The notes under the pieces are model-generated. The model was given only the letters and a program-made list of their open reading frames with translations, searched no databases and was not told the origin of the DNA. A stretch of DNA of 64,000 nucleotides from NCBI GenBank assembly GCA_964478735.1, contig CAYZJB010000004.1:20228-84227 (forward strand), given 5' to 3'. This DNA comes from CAYZJB01 sp964478735. GTDB taxonomy: Bacteria > CLD3 > SB21. Positions 35,976-44,208 of this stretch are shown in pieces (position 1 is the first letter of the stretch; each line of letters starts with the position of its first letter). Position numbers and translations under genes: made by a program.

Positions 35976-36530
35976 TCACTCGTCCCAGAGGCCCTTGAAA
36001 TAGCTTTCGTAAAATCCATTGACGCGTTCCACCAGCGCTTCCTCATCAGGAGGATCGGTATTCATCTGGCGGGCTTCTCTGAGAAAATGCGCGTACGCCT
36101 GCACGTCGTCGATCAACAATTGAACTTCGGGTTCGAGTTCGTTGCTGTATTCGACCGCGAGATCCGCCAGCGACGAAATGAAATACGGGCCGTCGATTTC
36201 ATCGAAGAGATACCGTTCGATAAGTTTTCGCAGCGATCGGCGGAGAACGCGTTTGCGGTCTTTTTCAGATGGAACACTGTCGCCTGATATGTACTCGCGC
36301 ATCCGGTAAATATAATCGCGCGTCAACTGAGCATCGTCCTTCGAGGAAATGTCGAGCAAATATTTTTCGATGTAATTTTTTCGCCCCTTTTTATGGCTTG
36401 CGACCATCAACATGGGGATGACGGCGTTTTTCAAATCTTTGGGCGAAACAAAACCCAGCAGGAACTGATCCAGAAGGCGGATCATGTCCTTTTTTAGACT
36501 GCCGCGAGACCCCGACGTTCGTTTTTCCAT
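35976..36530 (-). CDS. Hypothetical helical protein, 184 aa
   Basis: ATG 36530 with GAGG 6 bases upstream gives a charged, all-helical protein (MIRLLDQFLLGFVSPKDL; LIERYLFDEIDGPYFISSLA; EVQLLIDDVQAYAHFL). It has no signal peptide, membrane helix or recognised motif. It is the last gene of the lpdA-engB-GWxTD-asnS operon, 19 bases after the propeller lipoprotein gene, and ends exactly where mutS2 ends on the other strand. The function is unknown. Confidence 0.75.
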   Translation of the reverse strand: MEKRTSGSRGSLKKDMIRLLDQFLLGFVSPKDLKNAVIPMLMVASHKKGRKNYIEKYLLDISSKDDAQLTRDYIYRMREYISGDSVPSEKDRKRVLRRSLRKLIERYLFDEIDGPYFISSLADLAVEYSNELEPEVQLLIDDVQAYAHFLREARQMNTDPPDEEALVERVNGFYESYFKGLWDE

Positions 36531-36549
36531 CGGTTCCTCATTTTTGTTT

Positions 36550-37557
36550 TTACGGGCGCCAGATCGGATAATAGGAACGATTGTCATCGATCAACCGGCG
36601 CGACTGGGTGCCGTCACGGTTCATGATGTAAATATATCCTCTTCCCGACAGGGTTCGAACGGCATAGACAATTTGTTGACCATCCGGTGACCACGCCGGG
36701 TCATAGTTAAACCCGCTGGTGGTCAGAGTGTCCAGGCCGGAGCCGTCGGGATTGATCGTATAGATCTGGACCGAGTCGATTCCGTTCCGCCATAACGTCG
36801 AATAAAAAGAAATCTTGTCGCCGGATGGGGAAAACCTCGGCCGTGCATTGATCGAGGCGCCGTTCTGAACCAGCGGCGCCTTCCCGGAACCGTCAAAATT
36901 CATGATCCAGATCTCTTCGGCATTGCCGTTTTTTTGTGTATAGAGGATTTTGGATCCGTCCGGTGAGAACGACGGATAACAGTTGACATCGATCGGGCTG
37001 GATGCATCGGTCAATGCAAACGGGATCGTATCTCCGGTGAGGCTGTCCGAGATCGCGGTAATGAATATTTTAAAAATACTATCACGATTCGAAATGTACA
37101 CCATCCGGTTTGATTCGCTGTGCCAATCGGGGCGCATGTTGAGCGTGGTGAAGACGTTTCCCAAAGTATCGACGACGACGGGACTGTAGGTAACGCGGCG
37201 AATGGCCGATTCAAGCGTTCTCGTGCTGTCCATGTTACGGATGTAAATATTGCTGTGCGTGATGACGCCGCCCTGGACCAGTTGTAAGTCGACATACGCG
37301 AATTTCCGACCGTCGTGCGACCACGTCGGATCGATGGCGCCGTACGGGCCAAATAATGCCCCCGTTACCACGTTGATAATCGGATCGAACGTCGTGTCAA
37401 AAACGGCGTACACCTGAGGTAAACCTTCCGATTCTGATACAAAAAGGAGGTCAATCTGGTTTTTTGACAGATCCACAGTTATGATTTCGATCGTATCGCC
37501 ATCGCATGCGGGGAGCACGAGGATCCAAGCGGTCGTAAGAATTCGAAAATACTTCAT
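36550..37557 (-). CDS. TolB-like beta-propeller lipoprotein
   Basis: The 335-aa protein has a hydrophobic N-terminus ending in a lipobox-like LPAC. Repeated PD40/WD40-like blades follow with the TolB signature (DPTWSHDGRKFAYVD, PSFSPDGSKILYTQ, PRFSPSGDKISFYS, PAWSPDGQQIVYAV). It is probably an outer- or inner-membrane-anchored six-bladed propeller in the periplasm. TolB's N-terminal domain is absent, so a role with Tol-Pal is not implied. It starts 9 bases after the asnS stop. Confidence 0.85.
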   Translation of the reverse strand: MKYFRILTTAWILVLPACDGDTIEIITVDLSKNQIDLLFVSESEGLPQVYAVFDTTFDPIINVVTGALFGPYGAIDPTWSHDGRKFAYVDLQLVQGGVITHSNIYIRNMDSTRTLESAIRRVTYSPVVVDTLGNVFTTLNMRPDWHSESNRMVYISNRDSIFKIFITAISDSLTGDTIPFALTDASSPIDVNCYPSFSPDGSKILYTQKNGNAEEIWIMNFDGSGKAPLVQNGASINARPRFSPSGDKISFYSTLWRNGIDSVQIYTINPDGSGLDTLTTSGFNYDPAWSPDGQQIVYAVRTLSGRGYIYIMNRDGTQSRRLIDDNRSYYPIWRP

Positions 37558-37566
37558 GAACGTCCT

Positions 37567-38865
37567 TTAGGGTTTGAGTCGATGGATCATGCGCGGGAAA
37601 GGGATGGCCTCGCGAAGGTGCTGGATGCCGCAAATCCATGAGACCGTCCGTTCAACGCCAAGACCGAAACCGGCATGGGGAACGGAGCCGTACCGGCGAA
37701 GGTCAAGGTACCAATCGAATGCATCCAGGGGGAGGTTGTGTTCCTTGATGCGATGAACCAGCGTGTCGTAATTGTCTTCTCGTTGACTGCCGCCGATGAT
37801 TTCTCCGTAACCTTCCGGCGCGAGAATATCCATGGCCAGCGCTTTGTCGGGTTCATGGGGGTCCCGTTTCATATAAAACGCTTTGATGGCGGCCGGATAG
37901 TGATGAACGATGACGGGCCGGTCGAACTTTTCTGAAATCGCGGCTTCATCGGGCGCGCCAAAATCGCTGCCGCTCTCGAATGGCAAACCGGATTCGCGAA
38001 TGATCTTGACGGCCTCATCATAATGCACTTTGGGGAACGGAGCTCTGACGTTCTGAAGTTTGGACGTATCACGTTCCAGAATGCTTAATTCGGCCGCCCG
38101 GTCCCGCAAAACGGTTTGCACGACATACTCGAGAAACGCCTCGGCCAGTTCCATGTTTGCCTGCAAATCGGCATACGCCACTTCCGGCTCGACCATCCAG
38201 AATTCCGTCAAATGGCGCCGTGTCTTTGATTTTTCCGCGCGGAACGTGGGTCCAAAGCAATAAACTTTTCCGAACGCCATGGCTCCCGCCTCGGCGTAAA
38301 GTTGCCCGCTCTGCGTCAGATAGGCCTTGCCGTCGAAATAATTCGTTTCGAACAACGTCGATGTGCCTTCACAGGCGGCTGGCGTAAAGATCGGCGTGTC
38401 CAGCAGGGTAAAACCCCGGCCATCGAAAAAGTCGCGGATTGCTTTGATGACGGCATGGCGGATGCGGAGGATCGCAAACTGGTTTTTCGAACGCAGCCAG
38501 AGATGGCGATGGTCGAGCAAAAATTCCGGTCCGTGTTCTTTCGGCGTAATCGGATAGTCGATAGCCACCTGTACCGGTTCGATTTTGACGACTTGAATTT
38601 CGTAGCCGTTGGGTGCACGGTCATCCTTGTGGATTTTGCCGTGTACGAGCAGTGACGATTCCTGGGTCAGCGACTCTGCGGCGGTAACCGACTCGGCGTC
38701 TACTGACGGTTTAAATACGGTACACTGAATAATCTGGGAACCGTCGCGAACCAGTAGAAAAATCAATTTGCCGCTCGATCGTTTATGATAAAGCCAGCCT
38801 TTGATCGTGATGTCGGTACCGTCGGCAACCTTGTGTGAGAAAATGTCGTCGATGTATATGTACAT
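37567..38865 (-). CDS. asnS: Asparagine--tRNA ligase
   Basis: The 432-aa class IIb aminoacyl-tRNA synthetase has an N-terminal OB-fold anticodon-binding domain (1-~110). The catalytic core shows motif 2 (FGPTFRAEKSKTRRHLTEFW) and motif 3 (GFGLGVERTVSWICG). GEIIGGSQRE and the absence of the bacterial AspRS insertion identify it as an AsnRS rather than an AspRS. It starts 14 bases after the second GWxTD gene and is part of the minus-strand operon from lpdA. Confidence 0.95.
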   Translation of the reverse strand: MYIYIDDIFSHKVADGTDITIKGWLYHKRSSGKLIFLLVRDGSQIIQCTVFKPSVDAESVTAAESLTQESSLLVHGKIHKDDRAPNGYEIQVVKIEPVQVAIDYPITPKEHGPEFLLDHRHLWLRSKNQFAILRIRHAVIKAIRDFFDGRGFTLLDTPIFTPAACEGTSTLFETNYFDGKAYLTQSGQLYAEAGAMAFGKVYCFGPTFRAEKSKTRRHLTEFWMVEPEVAYADLQANMELAEAFLEYVVQTVLRDRAAELSILERDTSKLQNVRAPFPKVHYDEAVKIIRESGLPFESGSDFGAPDEAAISEKFDRPVIVHHYPAAIKAFYMKRDPHEPDKALAMDILAPEGYGEIIGGSQREDNYDTLVHRIKEHNLPLDAFDWYLDLRRYGSVPHAGFGLGVERTVSWICGIQHLREAIPFPRMIHRLKP

Positions 38866-38879
38866 AAGGCCCTTCTGTT

Positions 38880-40280
38880 TTAACGGATGACCCGGAGTTC
38901 ATTTTGATAGCTCGGATTGTTGTACTCGCCGCGGGCATTGGAGTGGATGAGTTTGAGGCTGCTGGATCCCGCCGTTTCTGCAAATACGAATAGCGTTTGG
39001 GTCGGTTGGTTCGGCAATTGCAAGTAATACCAGATCTGGTAGGGAATCACGTCCTGCTCAAATTCATGTTTTTCGATCTGAGCCGGTGGGCCATAGGTTA
39101 TGTAGATACGGCCCATGTCGGATTTCCAGCCCGGTACGTTGGGTGAACTGAACCGCTGCTCAGCCTCATCGAATCGGCGATAGTATTCGATCAGCTGTTC
39201 ATTCGTTTTGGTACCGGGCGAGGGGTCGCGGTCTTTCCAGAACCGATCCAAAAATTCACGTTTGCCGGCAAGGTCCAGTTTGTCGTAAATCTTCTTTTCG
39301 TCCTGTTTGCCGATATACGAAATGATATAACCGGCCCGCTCGGCGCTTTTTTCGTCCAGAGTACTGAAATAAGATTCCTCGCTTTTGATCTCATCAAACG
39401 ATTCGCCTTCACGAAAGACGACAAAAAGTTCGTTGCTCTGAGTCTGTTTTTTCGAATCCAAATCGGTGACCCGAACGGTCAATTGATACCGGCCTGTTTT
39501 AAACCCGATTACCGGGATGGAATGGAGGATCACCGCCGTACTGCCGGCTTTATTCTGTACTTTGGCAGGATATTCCTTGATCACGCTTCCGGACTCGTCC
39601 GTGATGATATACTCGAGCTGATACGTTCCGGGCGACTCTGATTTATATTCCAAATTATAAACTTCGGCATACAGGAAAAGCCGCGGTAAATTGGATCCGA
39701 AAAATTTGGACGGATTGGGATATACGGTCATCCCATTTTTGACGAACATTTCTTCGGCGTTTCCACCCTTATAAATTTGCGATGCGAGTTCGATATGACT
39801 GGTCATGAGATCGTTACCGGAATAATCGGACACGTTGATCGATTCGGTAAACCGGCCGTACCGGCTGGTATCCGAGATGTCCCGTAGAATGACCGTCGCC
39901 TTGTACAAGCCGGGTTTCAGTGCAAAATTATTTTCAAAGATCAACGGGACATCTTTTGTTGAGTCCACCGCAACGTCTCCCTGAATCGTTGACGACCAAC
40001 TCCTTTCAAAGACATTGGTTGCATCCTTTGTATCCTGCATGTGCAGGGCCACGACGTAAGAAGCCGCCGGGCCTTTTTCCGTCTCGACAAATTTGAATGC
40101 ACTGCGCTGGACGAAGAAATGAAGCTGTAAATAGGTAAGATCGGGTTGATTCAGCATTTTGAAGCAACTGGCGTCGACGTAAAATTCAATCGGACCTTCG
40201 CTCTGATTGCCGGGCGACCCGGCAAAAGCCGTCCCGCAATATATCGCGAGACCCAGCAACAACATGACCGTGCGTTTCAT
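38880..40280 (-). CDS. GWxTD-domain exported protein (copy 2)
   Basis: The 466-aa protein has a signal peptide (MKRTVMLLLGLAIYCGTAFA). Two Ig-like beta regions are followed by a C-terminal GWxTD domain whose motif reads GWKSD at residues 384-388 (GRIYITYGPPAQIEKH, then PYQIWYYL). It shares architecture with the protein at 29313-30632, including a FLDRFWKDRDPSPGTKTNE segment that resembles FFKAFWKQRDPSPETERNE there. It is 9 bases after engB and 14 before asnS. Family function is unknown. Confidence 0.88.
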   Translation of the reverse strand: MKRTVMLLLGLAIYCGTAFAGSPGNQSEGPIEFYVDASCFKMLNQPDLTYLQLHFFVQRSAFKFVETEKGPAASYVVALHMQDTKDATNVFERSWSSTIQGDVAVDSTKDVPLIFENNFALKPGLYKATVILRDISDTSRYGRFTESINVSDYSGNDLMTSHIELASQIYKGGNAEEMFVKNGMTVYPNPSKFFGSNLPRLFLYAEVYNLEYKSESPGTYQLEYIITDESGSVIKEYPAKVQNKAGSTAVILHSIPVIGFKTGRYQLTVRVTDLDSKKQTQSNELFVVFREGESFDEIKSEESYFSTLDEKSAERAGYIISYIGKQDEKKIYDKLDLAGKREFLDRFWKDRDPSPGTKTNEQLIEYYRRFDEAEQRFSSPNVPGWKSDMGRIYITYGPPAQIEKHEFEQDVIPYQIWYYLQLPNQPTQTLFVFAETAGSSSLKLIHSNARGEYNNPSYQNELRVIR

Positions 40281-40289
40281 AGTGGTTCC

Positions 40290-40862
40290 TTACGCCTTTT
40301 GAACGGTTTGATATATTCTTTTGATAAGCGCGAGTTGCCCTTCGCCGGAAACCGAGGAGTAATGCACGATATCGCCGAACGTCTTCTTCAGCAGGTCCAG
40401 ATGACGGGCACGCTGCGATGGCCGAACTCGGTCGATTTTGCCGGCGACCGTGATCGTCACGATGCCGGTCTGCCCTAACCATTCCCTGAGCTGCATGTCC
40501 GACGATTGTGGCGCCAGGCTGCCATCGATAAGATGTATGATGGATTTGGGAACCCGGTGTTGGAAGCACCATTCATCGACCATGCGGCGCCACGCCGTGC
40601 GCAGCTTCGGTCCCGATTTGGCAAAACCGTATCCCGGGACGTCGACAAGCCAAAACGTTTGGTCGACAAGGTAGTAGTTCAAGGATTGCGTCTTTCCCGG
40701 TGTTTTGCTGACGCGTGCGATTTTTTTTCCTGCCAGCGAATTGATCATCGATGATTTTCCGACATTGGATCGGCCGAAAAGCGCGATTTCGGCCACCGCA
40801 TCCTGCGGCAATTGCTCCAATTTATAATAACTTCCCACGAATTCGCACGATTCAAACGTCAC
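40290..40862 (-). CDS. engB: Ribosome-assembly GTPase EngB/YsxC
   Basis: The 190-aa TrmE-Era-like GTPase is needed for large-subunit assembly. Visible are G1 GRSNVGKSS, the switch SKTPGKTQSLNYY and G3 DVPGYGFA. The G4 position, usually TKxD, reads GKID (VAGKIDRV), a substitution of the first residue. G5-like SSVSG follows. The length is normal. It starts 5 bases after the lpdA stop and precedes the GWxTD gene by 9 bases. Confidence 0.94.
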   Translation of the reverse strand: MTFESCEFVGSYYKLEQLPQDAVAEIALFGRSNVGKSSMINSLAGKKIARVSKTPGKTQSLNYYLVDQTFWLVDVPGYGFAKSGPKLRTAWRRMVDEWCFQHRVPKSIIHLIDGSLAPQSSDMQLREWLGQTGIVTITVAGKIDRVRPSQRARHLDLLKKTFGDIVHYSSVSGEGQLALIKRIYQTVQKA

Positions 40863-40867
40863 GGCGG

Positions 40868-42268
40868 TTAAATGTGAATCGCTTCTCCGTACGCGTTCAA
40901 TACCGCTTCCATCATCGATTCCGACAGCGTCGGGTGGGCGTGAACGGTATGGGCAAATTCCTTGTGCGTGGCCTCCATGGTTTTGGCGATGCCGAACTCG
41001 GCAATCATTTCCGTGGCCTCGCTGCCGAGGATGTGCGCGCCGAGGAGTTCACCGTACTTGGCGTCAAAAATAACTTTGACAAAGCCGTCCCGTTCACCGA
41101 TGGCACGGGCCTTCCCGCTGGCCGAAAATGGAAACTTGCCGACTTTGATGGTATATCCTTTTTCTTTCGCTTTCTTTTCCGTGAGACCGATGCTTGCGAC
41201 TTGTGGCTGGCAATAAGTACATCCGGGAATCGAATCGTAGTCGACCGGATGAGTATCTTTGCCGGCGATTTTTTCGACGCAAACGATGCCTTCATGTTCG
41301 GCAACGTGCGCCAGCCAGGGTGCGCCGATGATGTCACCGATGGCGTATACGCCCGGCACGTTAGTCTTTCCGAATCCGTCCACTTTGATCCATCCTTTTT
41401 CGGTCGTGACGCCAATTTTCTCGAGACCGATGTTTTCGATATTGCCCTGCACGCCGATGGCAACCAGGCACTGATCGGCCTCCAACGTCTTTTTACCGTC
41501 CTTCGACGATACCGCGATTTTGACGCCTTTGCCGGACGTGTCGACGGATTCGACCCTGGTGTCCGTCAGGATATCCATGCCTTTTTTGGCAAAAATTTTG
41601 GTCAACGCCTGCGACACTTCTTCATCTTCGACCGGCAGGATCGTCGGCAGCATTTCCACGACGGTAACTTTAACGCCAAATACATTGAAGAAATAAGCGA
41701 ACTCGATTCCGATGGCTCCGGCCCCAATGACGATGATCGACTTCGGCAAGTCCGTATTCAACATCGCCTCGGTACTCGTCAAAATTTTCTTTCCGTCGGC
41801 TTTCAGATTTGGCAGCATCCGCGCCCGTGCTCCGGTGGCAATAATGATGTGCTTCCCTTTAACCTGAAACAATTCCTTCCCCGAAGGATCTTTGACACTG
41901 AGCGTGCTTTTGTCGATGAAGGATCCCGTACCTTTCAGAACGTCGATTTTGTTTTTCTTCATCAGGAAATCGCCGCCTTTGGAATTGGCATCGGCAACGT
42001 CCCGGCTGCGTTTGATAATGGCTTTGTAATCGAATTTGAGATTGTCATAGGAGAAACCGAAGTCGGAAGCATGTTTAAAATGTTCGTAGATTTCCGCATT
42101 TTTGAGAAGCGCCTTAGTCGGGATACAACCGATATTGACACACACTCCGCCGATTTTTTCACGCTCGACGACCGCAGTTTTGAACCCGAGTTGCGCCGCA
42201 CGAATCGCGGCCACATAACCGCCCGGTCCGCCTCCGAGTATAACCACGTCAAAACTCTTCGTCTCCAT
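40868..42268 (-). CDS. lpdA: Dihydrolipoyl dehydrogenase
   Basis: The 466-aa FAD-dependent E3 enzyme of 2-oxoacid dehydrogenase and glycine-cleavage complexes has an FAD-binding GGGPGGYVAA at residues 12-21. The redox-active disulfide is Cys43/Cys48 (GVCVNIGCIPTK), the NAD site is IVIGAGAIGIEFA, and the C-terminal catalytic dyad is His445/Glu450 (HAHPTLSE). No E1 or E2 genes lie in the window. It is the first gene of a six-gene minus-strand operon. Confidence 0.96.
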   Translation of the reverse strand: METKSFDVVILGGGPGGYVAAIRAAQLGFKTAVVEREKIGGVCVNIGCIPTKALLKNAEIYEHFKHASDFGFSYDNLKFDYKAIIKRSRDVADANSKGGDFLMKKNKIDVLKGTGSFIDKSTLSVKDPSGKELFQVKGKHIIIATGARARMLPNLKADGKKILTSTEAMLNTDLPKSIIVIGAGAIGIEFAYFFNVFGVKVTVVEMLPTILPVEDEEVSQALTKIFAKKGMDILTDTRVESVDTSGKGVKIAVSSKDGKKTLEADQCLVAIGVQGNIENIGLEKIGVTTEKGWIKVDGFGKTNVPGVYAIGDIIGAPWLAHVAEHEGIVCVEKIAGKDTHPVDYDSIPGCTYCQPQVASIGLTEKKAKEKGYTIKVGKFPFSASGKARAIGERDGFVKVIFDAKYGELLGAHILGSEATEMIAEFGIAKTMEATHKEFAHTVHAHPTLSESMMEAVLNAYGEAIHI

Positions 42269-42299
42269 GCCAATCCTCTTGATTAGGTGATGTATAAAT

Positions 42300-42336
42300 A
42301 GTAGTTTAGCTCGTGTTTGAGGATTAGCAAACTACT
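42300..42336. promoter_or_regulatory. Palindrome in the divergent lpdA/fmdB promoter region
   Basis: AGTAGTTTAGCT and AGCAAACTACT are inverted copies with one bulged A and a ~14-base centre. They lie between the divergent starts of lpdA (42268) and fmdB (42380). The site could be an operator or an RNA hairpin. No T run follows on either strand, so it is not a terminator. Confidence 0.4.
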
Positions 42337-42379
42337 TAAACGGTCAGACATAATCAATTTTTTTTAGGCCGGAGACAAC

Positions 42380-42598
42380 ATGCCTATCTATGAGTTTAAG
42401 TGCCGTAAGTGTAAGACAACTTTTCAGGACCTATTTTCCAGTTCGGCGATCGACGTGGATGCGGTCGTCTGTCCCGAGTGCGGGGAAAGGCAGGCCGACA
42501 AACTCCTGTCCGTCTTTGCGTCCGACGTGAAATCTTCCGATCAGGCGACCATGCCCGCCGCAGCGTGCGGTCCGCACTGCGCCTGCCATCCGGCATAG
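42380..42598 (+). CDS. FmdB-family zinc-ribbon protein
   Basis: The 72-aa protein opens with MPIYEFKCRKC and has a second CPEC at residues 31-34, giving the four Cys ligands of the FmdB/CxxC_CxxC_SSSS zinc ribbon. The C-terminus is rich in Cys and His (CGPHCACHPA), as in many family members, and may bind a second metal. GGAG precedes ATG 42380. Family roles are poorly known; some are regulators of amidase or formamidase genes. Confidence 0.88.
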   Translation: MPIYEFKCRKCKTTFQDLFSSSAIDVDAVVCPECGERQADKLLSVFASDVKSSDQATMPAAACGPHCACHPA

Positions 42599-42810
42599 GC
42601 TGCAAACAGTACGACGACCCGCCTTCTATCACAATGCCCTAATGGGGTAACCCACCGACTTAGCTATCCCTCCTCTGACGTCCACCGTTTAACCAAATTT
42701 GGGTATTGTGGTTTCATGCATGACTCTGTATCGTGGTAGCGTTACGATAGGTTGCTGGTGGTGGTGAATTCCGTAATGGCGCAATCGAATTGGGGGGGAT
42801 TCGTTGTTTG

Positions 42811-43630
42811 GTATCGAAAAAATACGATGCGGCCCTGAAGGCGTTTCAATCGGCGCTGAAGTAAAATCCAAAGGACGCGTATGCGGCCGTACGTGCCGAC
42901 CATTCCGCGCAGGCCATGGGGCAATATCAACAATCGCTGGAATTCTACGATCAGGCGGAGCAATCAGATACTGGCCCAACGCGGTATTTTTTCGCCGTGC
43001 ACGGGTCCATGCTTTGCTTAAGAACAAAGAAGCGGCGTTCGACTGGCTCCATAGACTCGTTCAGGCCGTCTTTCCCAACGCGGGAATGCTGAAAGCCGAA
43101 AAAGATCTCGATGTTGTCCGAGAGGACAAGCGATTTGCTGCGGTGCTGGCTAAAGCCGATTCCAATTCTCGTCCCTGCATGTACGTTCCCGAGTGGAGGC
43201 AGTTCGACTTCTGGATTGGAGAGTGGATGTCTACACGCCGCAGGGACAACTGGCCGGAAACAATGTCATCCAAAACGCAGAAGCCGGTTGTCTGTTGATC
43301 GAAAACTGGGCGGGCAGTCTCGGCGGTACCGGCAAGAGCATTAATTTTTACGACAAAGAAATGGGGAAGTGGCGTCAGATCTGGGTGGGCAACAACGGCA
43401 CGATCACGGAGTTTGCCGGCAGTTATGACGAAAAAGAACGGATTATGAAGTTGTACGGAGAAACTCAGCCTCGCAGTGGTACAAAAATTTTACGTAAACT
43501 ATTTTTCTATAATCTCGCGCCGGGCAAAGTTCGTCAATACTCCGAACAGTCCACGGACGACGGTAAAACGTGGACGGTCGCGTACGATTTTACCTACATC
43601 CTGAAAACATCCGCAATGGATGCGAAATAA
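42811..43630 (+). pseudogene. Decayed TPR + DUF1579-like gene
   Basis: A once continuous protein is spread over three frames. TPR-like sequence (KYDAALKAFQSALK) is broken by TAA at 42862-42864 and continues as NPKDAYAAVRADHSAQAMGQ. The frame then changes near 42960-43000 to VHALLKNKEAAFDWLHRL and on to RQFDFWIGEW. A second shift near 43226, consistent with loss of one G in a GTGGGAT context, leads to DVYTPQGQLAGNNVIQNAEA and runs to the stop at 43630. The start is not identifiable in 42599-42810. The FDFWIGEW domain is paralogous to that of the intact gene 15 bases downstream. No single reading frame encodes the whole. Confidence 0.8.
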
Positions 43631-43645
43631 AATATCGGAGGTACA

Positions 43646-44155
43646 ATGTTGATTCGATGCATGATCTTATGTCTCGCCATGTTCGGCAAGATGGCGGCCC
43701 AGAATGCCTCGCCCTGTGCCGATCCGGAAGCGTCCCAGTTTGACTTCTGGGTCGGAGAATGGGATCTCACGTGGGATGACGGAAAAGGCGGGATCGCAAC
43801 GGGTAAAAATATTATTGAAAAAATCCTTGGATGCGTGATTTCGGAAAACTTCGAAGATCCCGGTTCGGGGTTTGCCGGTAAAAGCTATTCTCTTTTCGAT
43901 CAGAAATCCGGGTCGTGGAAACAGACGTGGGTGGACAACGCCGGTTCGTACCTCGATTTCGACGGCAGATTTGCCGACGGAAAGATGGTTCTGACACGGT
44001 CGTTCAAATCGAAGGATGGCAAAGATACGATGCAGCGCATGGTCTGGTATAATATTCAGCCCCATTCTCTGGATTGGAACTGGGAGGCATCCACCGACGG
44101 CGGTAAAACGTGGAAATTGAACTGGGAAATTCACTATGAACGCAAAAAGGACTGA
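43646..44155 (+). CDS. Exported DUF1579-like protein
   Basis: The 169-aa protein has a signal peptide ending near MAAQN and the motif SQFDFWVGEWDLTWDD. Repeated beta-strands follow (YSLFDQKSGSWKQTWVDN, WNWEASTDGGKTWKLNW), as in the DUF1579/lipocalin-like family. The ribosome site GGAGGT precedes ATG 43646. It is the intact relative of the C-terminal part of the adjacent pseudogene. Ligand and function are unknown. Confidence 0.8.
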   Translation: MLIRCMILCLAMFGKMAAQNASPCADPEASQFDFWVGEWDLTWDDGKGGIATGKNIIEKILGCVISENFEDPGSGFAGKSYSLFDQKSGSWKQTWVDNAGSYLDFDGRFADGKMVLTRSFKSKDGKDTMQRMVWYNIQPHSLDWNWEASTDGGKTWKLNWEIHYERKKD

Positions 44156-44208
44156 AACAAAAGTCGGTAAGGGGTCGTTTAAACCTCCATACGAACCGGA
44201 GGTACGAC

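Noticed and set aside
40751..42286. 511-codon open frame on the plus strand opposite lpdA
   Set aside because: lpdA on the minus strand is unmistakable; the antisense product is Phe/Arg/Asp-rich without any domain and reflects codon bias.
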